From an uncultured Paracoccaceae bacterium (lineage in GTDB: Bacteria; Pseudomonadota; Alphaproteobacteria; Rhodobacterales; Rhodobacteraceae): a stretch of 11,121 nt of DNA. The stretch spans positions 1-11,121 of the forward strand of contig CALCPC010000846.1 in NCBI GenBank assembly GCA_937900975.1, written 5' to 3'. Shown in pieces: positions 1 to 7,898 of the stretch. Under the pieces are notes generated by a model that was not told the DNA's origin, ran no database searches, and saw only the letters and a program-made list of their open reading frames with translations. The translations under genes were made by a program, and so were the position numbers. Numbering within the stretch: position 1 is the stretch's first letter; the number at the start of each line of letters is the position of its first letter.

Positions 1-1
1 A

Positions 2-565
2 AACGGATCAATCGCATGGCCAGAGGGACCGGGCGCGCCGCACAGGCCCGTCTACTCCGCCCGCAGGGTCGATCGCACGGCCAACACGCTGCAAGTCGAC
101 GTGTTTTTGCACAGCGGCGGGCGGACGACCGATTGGGCGGCCGCAGTGCGGGCGGGCGCGCCAGGGCGGGGCGTCGTTGGCCTCGTCGGGCCAATGGGCG
201 GCGGCCATCTTTCGGCCAAACGGCTTTTGATGGCCAGCGACGAGACCGGGTTTCCGGCGGCCGCACGGCTGCTTGAAAACCTGCCCGCCGACGCAACCGG
301 GCAAATCCTGCTGGAAGCAAAGGACGGGTCCGCCTGCGGCTATCCCCTGCCGATCCCGGCGGGGTTCCGAGTGACTTGGCTGGCCCGCGATGAAGGCGAC
401 GCGCTTGGCCCGGCGACGGAGGCTGCGATGCGCGCCAACCCCGACGCCGTAGTCTGGTTCGCGGGGGAGAAAGGACAAGCGGCGGACCTTCGAGCCGCTG
501 CCAAAGCGCTCGGCCGCGCGGCGGATGATTTGCGGATCTCAGGGTTTTGGAAGGCGACCGCTTAG
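2..565 (+). CDS. Siderophore-interacting protein (SIP/ViuB-type ferric-siderophore reductase), 5'-truncated
   Basis: The frame is open from base 2 and ends at TAG 563-565, giving 187 residues; the start lies outside the window. SIP-family proteins are cytoplasmic flavoproteins that reduce ferric siderophores with NAD(P)H. What is visible is the end of the FAD-binding part (residues around 17-40, VYSARRVD then LQVDVFLHSGG, matching the family pattern of Arg-x-Tyr-(T/S)-x-Arg-Arg followed by a DFVLH-like strand). The NAD(P)-binding half follows, with LMASDETGFPAAARLLENLP, the family's GDETALPAI-like segment, and a C-terminal block VVWFAGEKGQ ending in SGFWK (family GYWR). The classical Gly of GDET is Ser here. 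The gene converges on nqrF 271 bases away and is not part of the NQR operon. The family call is by motif memory; the substrate cannot be read from the sequence. Confidence 0.85.
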   Translation, partial: NGSIAWPEGPGAPHRPVYSARRVDRTANTLQVDVFLHSGGRTTDWAAAVRAGAPGRGVVGLVGPMGGGHLSAKRLLMASDETGFPAAARLLENLPADATGQILLEAKDGSACGYPLPIPAGFRVTWLARDEGDALGPATEAAMRANPDAVVWFAGEKGQAADLRAAAKALGRAADDLRISGFWKATA

Positions 566-570
566 TGCGT

Positions 571-589
571 TTTTCGGTCGGACTGAAAA
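571..589. repeat. Short AT-rich hairpin just after the siderophore-interacting gene
   Basis: Five bases after the stop codon at 565, an 8-bp imperfect stem (571-578 with 582-589, one G-T wobble) closes a 3-base loop. It could be part of the 3' end of the upstream transcript. No T-run follows on either strand, so it does not meet the usual description of an intrinsic terminator. Confidence 0.3.
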
Positions 590-668
590 GCCCGTAACCC
601 TAAAACGTGTTTGAAACCGGCGCCTTGGGTGCTTTGAGGCGGCGAACCCTCAGCAAATGCGCGACACG

Positions 669-794
669 TGTCAGCGAAGAGCGGCGGCAAGGGCCATGGT
701 CTCGAACGCGTTCGAGACCCTTGCGGCTTTGCCGCAAGCGCCGTCGAAGACGGCGATGGCCCGACCCAGCGCGACCGCCGCCCTATTCGGGACA
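669..794. repeat. Cloverleaf-like nested inverted repeat (four-way junction) between convergent genes
   Basis: Bases 691-697 (gggccat) pair perfectly with 756-762 (atggccc). Between them lie three perfect hairpins that tile the interval with no spare base: 698-719 (a 22-bp perfect palindrome, 9-bp stem with a 4-base loop), 720-738 (8-bp stem, ttt loop) and 739-755 (7-bp stem, gaa loop). The pairing continues outward with internal loops: 681-687 with 775-781, 675-678 with 786-789, and 669-672 with 791-794. The element sits between the converging 3' ends of the siderophore-interacting gene and nqrF, so a role in ending or stabilising transcripts, or a mobile palindromic repeat, is plausible. 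No T-tract follows on either strand. No protein or known RNA family was recognised. Confidence 0.75.
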
Positions 795-836
795 ACGGCC
801 CGGTGCCGGTTCGACGTTCGCTATGGCCCGGCCTGG

Positions 837-2060
837 TCAGCCGCCGAAATCGTCCAACATGATGTCATCGCGATCGACGCCGATATCCAACAACATATTG
901 ATGCAAGAGACGTTCATCATCGGCGGCCCGCACATGTAGAACTCACAATCCTCGGGGGCGGGGTGATCCTTTAGATACTCGTTGAAAAGGACGTTGTGGA
1001 TAAACCCGGTATATCCCGTCCATTCATCCTCTGGCAGCGCATCGGACAGCGCCACATGCCATGTGAAGTTCGGAAACTCCGCCGCCAGCGCGTCAAAATC
1101 CTCGACAAAGAACATCTCTCGCTTCGACCGCGCGCCATACCAAAAGGTAATCTTCCGATCACGGTTCTTCAGCCGCTTCAACTGGTCGAAGATGTGGCTG
1201 CGCATCGGCGCCATTCCGGCGCCACCACCGATGAAGACCATCTCTTTTTGCGTCTTCCGCGCAAAAAACTCGCCGAACGGCCCTGAGATTGTGACTTTAT
1301 CGCCGGGCTTGAGATTGAAGATGTAAGATGACATCCGCCCCGGCGGGATCCCCTCCGTCCTCGGCGGCGGTGAGGCCACGCGGACATTCAACATGATCAT
1401 GCCCTTCTCTTCGGGGTAGTTGGCCATCGAATACGCGCGCTCGATGGGCTCCGCCACATGGGACTCGTATTGCCAAAGATTGAACTTGTCCCAATCCTCG
1501 CGATACTCCTCCTCCACATCGAAATCGGCATATTTGACGTGATGCGCCGGCGCCTCGATCTGGATATAGCCGCCGGCGCGGAAATTCACGTCCTCCCCCT
1601 CGGGCAGTTTCAGAACCAGCGCTTTGATAAAGGTGGCGACGTTGTCGTTGGAGACGACGGTGCATTCCCATTTCTTGACGCCGAAGACTTCCTCCGGGAC
1701 CTCCACCTCCATGTCCTGCTTGACGGCAACCTGGCAGGACAGGCGGTCGCCGCCTGCGGCCTCCCGCTTGGTGATGTGGCTTTCCTCCGTCGGCAGGATC
1801 GAACCGCCGCCAGAGTGGATCTTGACCCGGCATTGCGCGCAGGTGCCGCCCCCGCCGCAGGCCGAGGGCACGAACAGCTTTTGCTCGGCCAGCGTCTGCA
1901 ACAGCTTACCGCCCGCGGGAACCGAGATCGTCTTTTCGCCATTGATGGTGATGTTGACATTGCCGCTGGACACCAGGCGGGACCGGGCGGCAAGGATCAC
2001 CGTCACCAGCGCCAGAACAATCAGCGTGAAGAGAAATATGCCAAGGCCGAAGGTTGCCAT
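837..2060 (-). CDS. nqrF: Na+-translocating NADH:quinone reductase subunit F (NADH dehydrogenase, FAD and 2Fe-2S)
   Basis: This 407-residue protein is full length for the family. It is the electron-entry subunit: it oxidises NADH with FAD and passes electrons one at a time to its [2Fe-2S] centre and on to the membrane subunits. It starts with one membrane helix (residues about 4-25). The ferredoxin-like domain carries Cys68, Cys74, Cys77 and Cys109 in the C-x5-C-x2-C...C arrangement. The reductase part shows R208-AYS (FAD binding), [12 protein letters not shown] at 278-289 (nucleotide binding) and CGPP at 377-380, and it ends in the usual DDFGG. The ATG follows the nqrE stop by 12 bases with AAAGGA as ribosome site. 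It is the last gene of the operon and looks intact, although the complex it serves has two interrupted subunits upstream. Confidence 0.97.
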   Translation of the reverse strand: MATFGLGIFLFTLIVLALVTVILAARSRLVSSGNVNITINGEKTISVPAGGKLLQTLAEQKLFVPSACGGGGTCAQCRVKIHSGGGSILPTEESHITKREAAGGDRLSCQVAVKQDMEVEVPEEVFGVKKWECTVVSNDNVATFIKALVLKLPEGEDVNFRAGGYIQIEAPAHHVKYADFDVEEEYREDWDKFNLWQYESHVAEPIERAYSMANYPEEKGMIMLNVRVASPPPRTEGIPPGRMSSYIFNLKPGDKVTISGPFGEFFARKTQKEMVFIGGGAGMAPMRSHIFDQLKRLKNRDRKITFWYGARSKREMFFVEDFDALAAEFPNFTWHVALSDALPEDEWTGYTGFIHNVLFNEYLKDHPAPEDCEFYMCGPPMMNVSCINMLLDIGVDRDDIMLDDFGG

Positions 2061-2072
2061 AAAGCCGATCCT

Positions 2073-2681
2073 TTAAAGTTTGACGCCGGAAAAGGACATG
2101 AAGGCCATCGCCATCAGCCCCGCGGTGATGAACGTGATGCCAAGCCCCTGCAGACCGTCGGGGATGTCGGAATATTTTAGTTTTTCCCGCACACCGGCCA
2201 TCGCAGTGATCGCCAGCGCCCAGCCGAACCCAGACGAGACGCCATAGGTCACCGATTCCGCGAAATTGTAGTCCCGTTCCACCATAAAGAGCGAACCGCC
2301 AAGAATGGCGCAGTTGACCGTTATCAGGGGCAGGAACACCCCAAGCGCGTTGTAGAGCGGCGGGAAATACTTATCGAGCACCATCTCAAGGATCTGCACC
2401 AGCGCCGCGATCACACCGATATAGGAGATCAGCCCAAGAAAGGTCAGATCGACCTCCGAAAACCCGGCCCAAGACAGGGCGCCGGGGGCGAGAAGGTAGT
2501 TCAGGATCAGGTTGTTGGCGGGCACTGTGATCGCCTGCACGATCATCACCGAGATGCCGAGCCCGATGGCGGTGGCGATCTTTTTCGACACCGCAATGAA
2601 GGTGCACATGCCAAGAAAAAACGACAACGCCAGGTTTTCGACGAAGATCGCTTTGACGGCGAGGGCGAGATAGGCCTCCAT
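2073..2681 (-). CDS. nqrE: Na+-translocating NADH:quinone reductase subunit E (membrane subunit)
   Basis: This 202-residue integral membrane protein has about six hydrophobic helices and is the normal length. With NqrD it forms the inverted-topology pair that holds an iron centre in the middle of the membrane. The cysteines expected for that centre are present: Cys26 in [14 protein letters not shown] and Cys124 in [10 protein letters not shown]. Other hallmarks are [13 protein letters not shown] near the start, PLITVNCAI, and [13 protein letters not shown] near residue 150. It starts one base after the nqrD stop, so the two are almost certainly translated from one message. Nothing is missing. 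Confidence 0.97.
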   Translation of the reverse strand: MEAYLALAVKAIFVENLALSFFLGMCTFIAVSKKIATAIGLGISVMIVQAITVPANNLILNYLLAPGALSWAGFSEVDLTFLGLISYIGVIAALVQILEMVLDKYFPPLYNALGVFLPLITVNCAILGGSLFMVERDYNFAESVTYGVSSGFGWALAITAMAGVREKLKYSDIPDGLQGLGITFITAGLMAMAFMSFSGVKL

Positions 2682-2682
2682 C

Positions 2683-3336
2683 TTAGTGCGCCTCCACCGC
2701 TTGGATCTTATATTCGCGCTCTTCGACTTGCGCGGGTTTCCAGGCGCGGAAGATCCAGATGATCAGACCGATGATGAAAAAGGCCGAAGGTGGCAGCAGC
2801 AGCATGCCGTTGGGCACATACCAACCGCCATTGTTGACTGTCTCGAAAATGGTGATGCCAAAAAGACTGCCTGCGCCGAAAAGCTCTCGCACGAAGCCGA
2901 CCAGCATCAGGATCAGCCCGTAGCCCAGCCCGTTGCCGACCCCGTCGATAAAGCTGTCGAGCGGCGGGTTTTTCATCGCGAACGCCTCAGCCCGGCCCAT
3001 CACGATGCAGTTGGTGATGATGAGACCGACAAACACCGAAAGCGTTTTGGAAATCTCGTAGGCGATGGCCTTCAAAAGCTGATCGACCAGAATGACCAGC
3101 GAGGCGATGATGACCATCTGCACGATGATCCGAATAGAGCCCGGGATCTGGCTGCGGATCATCGAGATGAACATCGACGAAAACCCGGTGACAAAGGTCA
3201 CCGCGATGGCCATCACGAAGGCCACCTGCAACGAGGATGTGACGGCCAGTGCCGAGCAGATCCCCAGCACCTGAAGCGTGATCGGGTTGTTGTCGACCAG
3301 CGGATCGACCAGCATCTCTCGGCGTTTATGGGCCAT
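2683..3336 (-). CDS. nqrD: Na+-translocating NADH:quinone reductase subunit D (membrane subunit)
   Basis: The product is a 217-residue multi-helix membrane protein, partner of NqrE. Counting from the ATG, Cys27 ([12 protein letters not shown]) and Cys110 ([16 protein letters not shown]) are the iron-binding cysteines expected in NqrD. The start ATG at 3336 overlaps the nqrC stop by one base (TGATG); a GTG directly before it at 3339 could serve instead and adds one residue. A strong purine run (AGGGGGGG) lies just upstream. The hydrophilic N-terminus [19 protein letters not shown] and the segment [19 protein letters not shown] are typical. The sequence appears intact. Translation may be coupled to nqrC, so the early stop in nqrC could lower NqrD output. 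Confidence 0.96.
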   Translation of the reverse strand: MAHKRREMLVDPLVDNNPITLQVLGICSALAVTSSLQVAFVMAIAVTFVTGFSSMFISMIRSQIPGSIRIIVQMVIIASLVILVDQLLKAIAYEISKTLSVFVGLIITNCIVMGRAEAFAMKNPPLDSFIDGVGNGLGYGLILMLVGFVRELFGAGSLFGITIFETVNNGGWYVPNGMLLLPPSAFFIIGLIIWIFRAWKPAQVEEREYKIQAVEAH

Positions 3337-4154
3337 CACACCCCCCCTGATTTCAGGTTGTCGAGGAACGGGCCGTAACCCGCCTCCCCCATCCAGAAGT
3401 TGACGAGGTTGTGCACGCCGACCGTGGTCAGCGTGGCCCCCGCCAGCGCGTCGATATGATACTCTTCACCCGCGGGCGGCGGCGTTTTGGTGACGCTGAT
3501 TTGTAGCGTCCCGTCCTCATCGGCAAGCTTTTTGCCGTTCCAAAGCGCTTTCCACCGCGGATTGTCGACCTCCGCGCCAAGACCCGGCGTCTCGGCATGA
3601 TCATAGAACTGCAAACCGTAGATGTCGTTGCCGTTCTCCTCCACCGCGATATAGCCGTACAGCGTCGACCAAAGCCCGTAACCGTGGATCGGCAGGATCA
3701 CCTTGTCGATGTCGCCGCCGGGGGCACGCAGGAGGTAGACGGTGACGTAATCGGCCTGCCGGCCGATCCCCGCGGGGTCGTCGTCCAGCGCCCGCGATGT
3801 CGCGGGAGCGTCCGCGGCTGCGCGGTCGTCAAAGCTGGCCGGATCAAACGCCTCAGTGAAAGCGCCGGTCGAAAGCTCCTAAACCTGGGGCTCGAACGCT
3901 TGGAACGCTTCGACCACATCCGTGCCGGGTTCATAAATCCCGGCGACTTGCAGGATGTTGATTTGCTTGTCTTTAAGGGCGTTGACCGTCTGCAAGGGGC
4001 GCAGCGCGACTGCGGCGGCCGAAACAACCATCGAGGCGACAAGGCACAGCGCCACGGCAACGAGCACCGTCTTACCCACAGAGTCGGGCGGCATTGCCAG
4101 GAACCGGCGGACAAAGCCCGGGGCTTTGTTGGGGGTTTCAGGGTCGTCAGGCAT
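3336..4154 (-). pseudogene. nqrC: Na+-translocating NADH:quinone reductase subunit C, interrupted by an in-frame TAG
   Basis: NqrC carries a covalent FMN on the outer face of the membrane. The ATG at 4154 overlaps the end of nqrB by 8 bases. Codons 1-91 read normally: a membrane helix at about residues 28-52 and the family segment ALKDKQINILQVAGIYEPG. Codon 92 is TAG (3881-3879), in the middle of the conserved stretch FEPQV-stop-ELSTGAF; the Vibrio protein reads EPRLVDFNTG there, from memory. The same frame then runs intact to TGA at 3338-3336, 272 codons in all, close to the usual 257. The downstream part has ILPIHGYGLWSTLYGYIAVE, ETPGLGAEVDNPRW and the flavinylation site DALAGAT with acceptor Thr241; the residue before Gly is Ala, where Ser is commoner. 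The stop removes the periplasmic FMN domain. Suppression or a sequence error cannot be excluded. Confidence 0.93.
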
Positions 4155-5346
4155 GCCGCTTCGCCCTCCGCTTAATGTTGGCTTGCACCACGAAATAATC
4201 GATCAGTGGCGCGAAGACGTTGCCGAAAAGGATGGCCAGCATCATGCCCTCTGGGAACGCTGGGTTGATGACGCGGATCATCACCACCATCACCCCGATC
4301 AGCGCACCGTAAATATAGCGCCCCATATTGGTGTGGGCGCCGGACACGGGCTCTGTCACCATGAAAACCAGCCCGAACGCATAACCGCCAAGCACCAGAT
4401 GCCAATACCAGGGCATCGCGAACATCGGATTGGAGTCCGAACCGATGAGATTTAGGAGGGTCGAGAAAACGGTCATGCCGCCCAAACACCCCAAAACCAT
4501 CCGGTAATTCGCGATCCGCGTCGCCAGAAGAAACGCCAATCCCAGCATGGCGGCCAGCGTCGACGTCTCCCCCAGCGAGCCGGGGACAACGCCCACGAAA
4601 CTGTCCCACCAGGTCATGCCCCGCGCGGCCAGCTCCTGAAACCCGTCCGACGCAGAGACGGCCAGCGCCGTCGCGCCGGAATAGCCGTCGACCGGCACCC
4701 AAACACTGTCGCCAGAAAGATGCGCGGGATAAGCAAAGTAAAGGAACGCCCGTCACGTCAGCGCGGGGTTGAGAAAGTTCTTTCCCGTGCCGCCGAAGAC
4801 CTCTTTCCCGATCACGACGCCGAAAATGATGCCAAGCGCCACCTGCCACAGCGGCGTGGTCGCCGGCAGGATCAGCGTGTAGAGCATCGAGGTGACAAGA
4901 AAGCCTTCGTTCACCTCGTGACGCCGGACGATAGAGAAAATAACCTCGCACACGCCGCCGGCGACAAGGGTGGTCACGTAGATCGGCAGAAAGTACAGAA
5001 ACCCATGGATCATGTTGGCCAGCGGGTTCGCGGGGTTGAACCCGATGCCCAACACCTCCAGCAGCCCAGCACGCCAGCCCGAAGGCCCATGATCCGCAAT
5101 CGCAAGGTTGGTCTGATAGCCCGTGTTGTAAAGCGCCATCATGATGCACGGGACCGTCGCGAGAACGACATAGGTCATGATCCGCTTCATATCGATGTAG
5201 GATCGCGCGTGCGGCGCCGCCGTTGTTACCGTCTTCGGCGTGTAAAGGAAGCTTTCCACCATTTCGTACAGCGGAAAGTATTTCTCCCACTTGCCGCCGC
5301 GCTGGAACGCTGGCTCTAACCGGTCAAAAAAGCTTCGCAGACCCAA
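4147..5346 (-). pseudogene. nqrB: Na+-translocating NADH:quinone reductase subunit B, interrupted by an in-frame TGA
   Basis: NqrB is the largest membrane subunit. It carries covalent FMN and riboflavin and takes part in Na+ movement and quinone reduction. The start is TTG at 5346, giving (M)GLRSFFDRLEPAF, which aligns with the family N-terminus (MGLRNFFDRIEP). It lies one codon after the nqrA stop in the same frame, so no upstream start exists. Residues 1-197 are normal and end NFLNPALT. Codon 198 is TGA (4755-4753), where relatives have Gly in NFLNPALTGRAF, so one G-to-T change from GGA explains it. The same frame then continues [30 protein letters not shown], with the FMN-acceptor Thr226 in SGAT, through several more helices to TGA at 4149-4147 (399 codons). 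The truncated product would lack the FMN site and half of the membrane domain. Confidence 0.94.
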
Positions 5347-5349
5347 GGC

Positions 5350-6693
5350 TTAACCCTCTTTCTCGATCTTCGTGAGGCAATCGCGCAGCGCGAGGCCATA
5401 TTCGTATTTCGCAGGACAGGCGAACCCGACAAGGCCCAGATCCTCCTCATCCAATTCCATCGCGCCAAGCGCCTGCGCTTGGTCGGTGTCCATGACAAGC
5501 AACGCGCGCAGCAGCTGCGTCGGCAGGTAATCCTGTGGCATCAGCGTCTCGAACGTCCCCAGCGGGACCATCGCGCGGCGTCCGCCATTGAGGTTGGAGG
5601 TCAAGGGATACTCCCGCTTCGCCATGGCAGAGCCAAGCACGGGCTGCACCGCGTATTTCGACAGCATCGGGCGGATCCAGCCCATCGGGATTTGCTTTTT
5701 ATCCTCTTCGATCAGCGTGATCTGGCGGGCATAACGGCCCAGATATGCCTCTGGCCCCGCGCCAGCGCGACCCGACAGGACCGAGCCCGAGATGATCCGG
5801 TAATCCAGGTCGTCGGGCAGATCCGCCTCTGCCAGCTCCAGCATCGAGGCGCCGGCAATGGTGCGGATCAGCCGCGGACGCGCACAGATCGGACCGGCCA
5901 GCGAGATGATCGTGCGCGCATCGTATGTCCCGGTCAAAAGGAGCCGGCCCACCATGATCACGTCGGTGTACCCGATGGTCCAAACCGAGGCGCCGCCGGT
6001 GGGCGGTTGCAGGAAATGGATATGGGTCCCGGCCAGCCCGGCGGGATGCGGCCCGGAAAAGGCCACGGGTTCCACCCCCTCCTGATCGCCGCCGGGCAAA
6101 GGGTCGCCCTCGGCCTGGCAAAGATACGTCTTCCCCTCTGTCAGCCGCGCGATGGCGCCAAGGCCGGTCGCGAACGCCTCCCGCTCTTCCAGGATCGCGT
6201 GTGCGGGGTCCGGCGCCAACGGCTCTGTGTCGAGCGCGGTGACAAAGATCGCCGCGGGCACGGTATCGGGCGCCGGCACCTTGGAATAGGGGCGGGTGCG
6301 AAACGCGGTCCAAAGCCCGGCCGCGCACAACCGCTCCACCAATCCAGCGCGGGTCTCGACATCGCCGGTCTTGGAAAAATCGACGGGCGGGGCAGCGCCC
6401 TCATCGACCGTGATCTCGATGCTGATCAACTTCCGCCGCGCGCCCCGGTTTATCGCCTTCACGCGCCCCGAGACCGGCGAGACAACCTTCGCCTCCGGAA
6501 TGTCTTTATCGAAAAAAATCGGCGTACCGGCCGCAACGGTATCGCCTTCTTCGATTTCGATCCTAGGTTTTGCGCCAAGATAGTCGGCACCAACCAGGGC
6601 AACCGTTTTAACAGCGGGGCCCGGAACAATCGAGGTGTCCGGTGCACCGGCGATGGGGACATTAAGACCTTTGCGCAGCGTAAATCGTTGCAC
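5350..6693 (-). CDS. nqrA: Na+-translocating NADH:quinone reductase subunit A
   Basis: This 447-residue soluble subunit is the normal length and sits on the cytoplasmic side of the complex; work in Vibrio links it to quinone and inhibitor binding with NqrB. I chose the GTG at 6693 because (M)QRFTLRKGLNVPIAGAP matches the family N-terminus and AAGGA lies 8 bases upstream. The frame stays open far upstream to 7359, but that part runs antisense to apbE and resembles nothing. Visible family blocks are VGADYLGAKPRIEIEEGDTV, KVVSPVSGRVKAINRGARR, RTRPYSKVPAP, HPAGLAGTHIHFLQPP, the ALGAMELDEEDLGLVGFACPAKYEYG segment and the typical LTKIEKEG end. It is the first gene of the operon, next to a divergent promoter region, and appears intact. 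Confidence 0.96.
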   Translation of the reverse strand: MQRFTLRKGLNVPIAGAPDTSIVPGPAVKTVALVGADYLGAKPRIEIEEGDTVAAGTPIFFDKDIPEAKVVSPVSGRVKAINRGARRKLISIEITVDEGAAPPVDFSKTGDVETRAGLVERLCAAGLWTAFRTRPYSKVPAPDTVPAAIFVTALDTEPLAPDPAHAILEEREAFATGLGAIARLTEGKTYLCQAEGDPLPGGDQEGVEPVAFSGPHPAGLAGTHIHFLQPPTGGASVWTIGYTDVIMVGRLLLTGTYDARTIISLAGPICARPRLIRTIAGASMLELAEADLPDDLDYRIISGSVLSGRAGAGPEAYLGRYARQITLIEEDKKQIPMGWIRPMLSKYAVQPVLGSAMAKREYPLTSNLNGGRRAMVPLGTFETLMPQDYLPTQLLRALLVMDTDQAQALGAMELDEEDLGLVGFACPAKYEYGLALRDCLTKIEKEG

Positions 6694-6853
6694 GGGCGGT
6701 TTCCTTTGATGTGACAGCGCGTGCGGGGGAGAACGCACGGGCTCTGCTTCAGTATGACCTAATACTTTTTTGTTGAAATGACCATTGATACCGTAGAGAT
6801 GCGCCATGCGTGTTTGCGTCGCGCTTGACCCTATGAAGAAGAGAGGTGCGCCC
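6694..6853. promoter_or_regulatory. Divergent control region between nqrA and apbE with two short inverted repeats
   Basis: This 160-base AT-richer interval must hold the start signals for both the nqr operon (-) and apbE-nqrM (+), since no gene lies in it. Two symmetric elements stand out: cgtgcg-N8-cgcacg at 6720-6739, which would form a hairpin in the nqrA leader upstream of its ribosome site, and agtat-gaccta-atact at 6751-6766, followed by a T-run to 6771. On the minus strand TTCAAC lies 17 bases before TACTGA as a weak promoter-like pair that overlaps the second repeat. No clear consensus promoter or known regulator site was recognised. Confidence 0.45.
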
Positions 6854-7879
6854 GTGGTGACCCCCACATCGTTGTATCGTCGGTCTTTTTTGGCTCTGCC
6901 GCTGGCACTGATGGCGTGCAAGCCCGGAGACTCCGTTTTTGAGATCGCCGGCGTCACAATGGGCACAACGTATACGGTGGTGGCACAGGACCCATCCGGG
7001 CGCCTTTCCGAGGGTGAAATTCGTGCGGCAATTGCGCGCGCGCTCGACACTGTCAACGCCGAGATGTCGAACTGGGATCCCGCATCCGAAATCTCGCGCT
7101 TTAACGCGGGCACCGACGCCCCGACCCCTGTTTCGGGCGCGCTCGACACCGTTATGGCCGCCGCCGAAACGGTCCATCGGGCCAGCGAAGGGCGGTTTGA
7201 CACCACCATAGGCCCGTTGATTGAGCTTTGGGGGTTTGGCGCCCCCGGCGCGGGCGACATGCCGGCCGCAGCGGCGGTCGAGGCGGCCCTCGCCCGCTCT
7301 GGCCACGCCAACACGCTGGAAATCGGGCAGGGTGTGTTGCGGAAAACCCAGCCAGGCACGCAGGTCTATCTGGCCGCGATCGGCAAGGGCCACGGCGCCG
7401 ACCGCGGCGGTGCGGCGCTAGAGACGTTGGGCATCCGCGACTACCTGGTCGAGATCGGGGGCGATCTTTATGCCGCCGGGCGCAACCCCGATGGCCTGCC
7501 TTGGCAAATCGGAATTGAGACACCCAGCGCGTCGGAGCGGGGTGTGATGGGTGTCGTTGGCGTGTCGGGCCTTGGCCTTGCGTCGTCGGGCGACTACCGC
7601 AATTATTTTGAGGAAGACGGACAACGCTACCCGCATGTCATCGATCCGACGACCGGTCGCCCGCTCCAGCACAAAACCGCCTCGGCCGCGGTTCTGGCCG
7701 CCTCAGCGATGCTTGCCGACGCCTGGGCCACTGCGATGCTGACCTTGGGCCGGGAACACGGCCTCGCCGTGGCAGAGCGGGAGGGCATCGCCGTGCTGTT
7801 CGTGGAGCGTGACCACGCCGCACCAACGCTCGGCTTCAAAACGGTGGAAAGCAGCCGGTTCAAGGCGCTGACCGCGTAA
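6854..7879 (+). CDS. apbE: FAD:protein FMN transferase (ApbE), lipoprotein-type
   Basis: ApbE cuts FAD and joins FMN by a phosphoester bond to Thr in the D-x-x-(S/A)-G-A-T motifs of NqrB and NqrC. From the GTG at 6854 the product has 341 residues. It opens with YRRSFLALPLALMAC, an export signal with a lipobox ending at Cys22; the Arg pair followed by SFL also resembles a Tat signal. Family motifs follow: MGTTYTV (36-42), AAIGKGHGAD (174-183), VEIGGD (199-204), SSGDYRNYFE (244-253), HVIDPTTG (261-268) and ADAWATA (288-294; metal-binding Asp expected here). AAGAGAGG lies 7 bases before the GTG; ATG at 6806 and ATG at 6833 are alternative starts. It is divergent from nqrA and followed by nqrM 19 bases later, which ties it to NQR maturation. 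Confidence 0.94.
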   Translation: MVTPTSLYRRSFLALPLALMACKPGDSVFEIAGVTMGTTYTVVAQDPSGRLSEGEIRAAIARALDTVNAEMSNWDPASEISRFNAGTDAPTPVSGALDTVMAAAETVHRASEGRFDTTIGPLIELWGFGAPGAGDMPAAAAVEAALARSGHANTLEIGQGVLRKTQPGTQVYLAAIGKGHGADRGGAALETLGIRDYLVEIGGDLYAAGRNPDGLPWQIGIETPSASERGVMGVVGVSGLGLASSGDYRNYFEEDGQRYPHVIDPTTGRPLQHKTASAAVLAASAMLADAWATAMLTLGREHGLAVAEREGIAVLFVERDHAAPTLGFKTVESSRFKALTA

Positions 7880-7898
7880 CCTGGGAAAGGAATGCCGC

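Noticed and set aside
691..762. tRNA gene (72 bases, 7-bp outer stem, GTTCGAGAC resembling a T-loop)
   Set aside because: Stem lengths, absence of spacer bases, 3-4-base loops and lack of a proper anticodon loop do not fit a tRNA; the T-loop-like bases are just half of a perfect palindrome.
562..795. 77-codon minus-strand frame after nqrF
   Set aside because: It covers the cloverleaf repeat, has Arg/Pro/Ser-rich composition, and shows no ribosome site or family resemblance.
3701..4698. Frameshifts or split genes in nqrB and nqrC
   Set aside because: In both cases the two halves lie in the same frame with no missing conserved residues, so only a nonsense codon separates them.
3879..4755. Genetic-code change (TGA read as Gly, TAG as sense)
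   Set aside because: TGA is used as the normal end of nqrB, nqrC and nqrF, and TAG ends the siderophore-interacting gene and the small membrane protein, so both are ordinary stops here.
5479..6714. 411-codon open frame on the plus strand inside nqrA
   Set aside because: It is the antisense shadow of nqrA in GC-rich DNA, with low-complexity Arg/Gly/His composition.
5350..7359. nqrA frame extended to a 669-residue protein
   Set aside because: The extra 222 residues run antisense to apbE and match nothing; the family N-terminus and a ribosome site fit GTG 6693.
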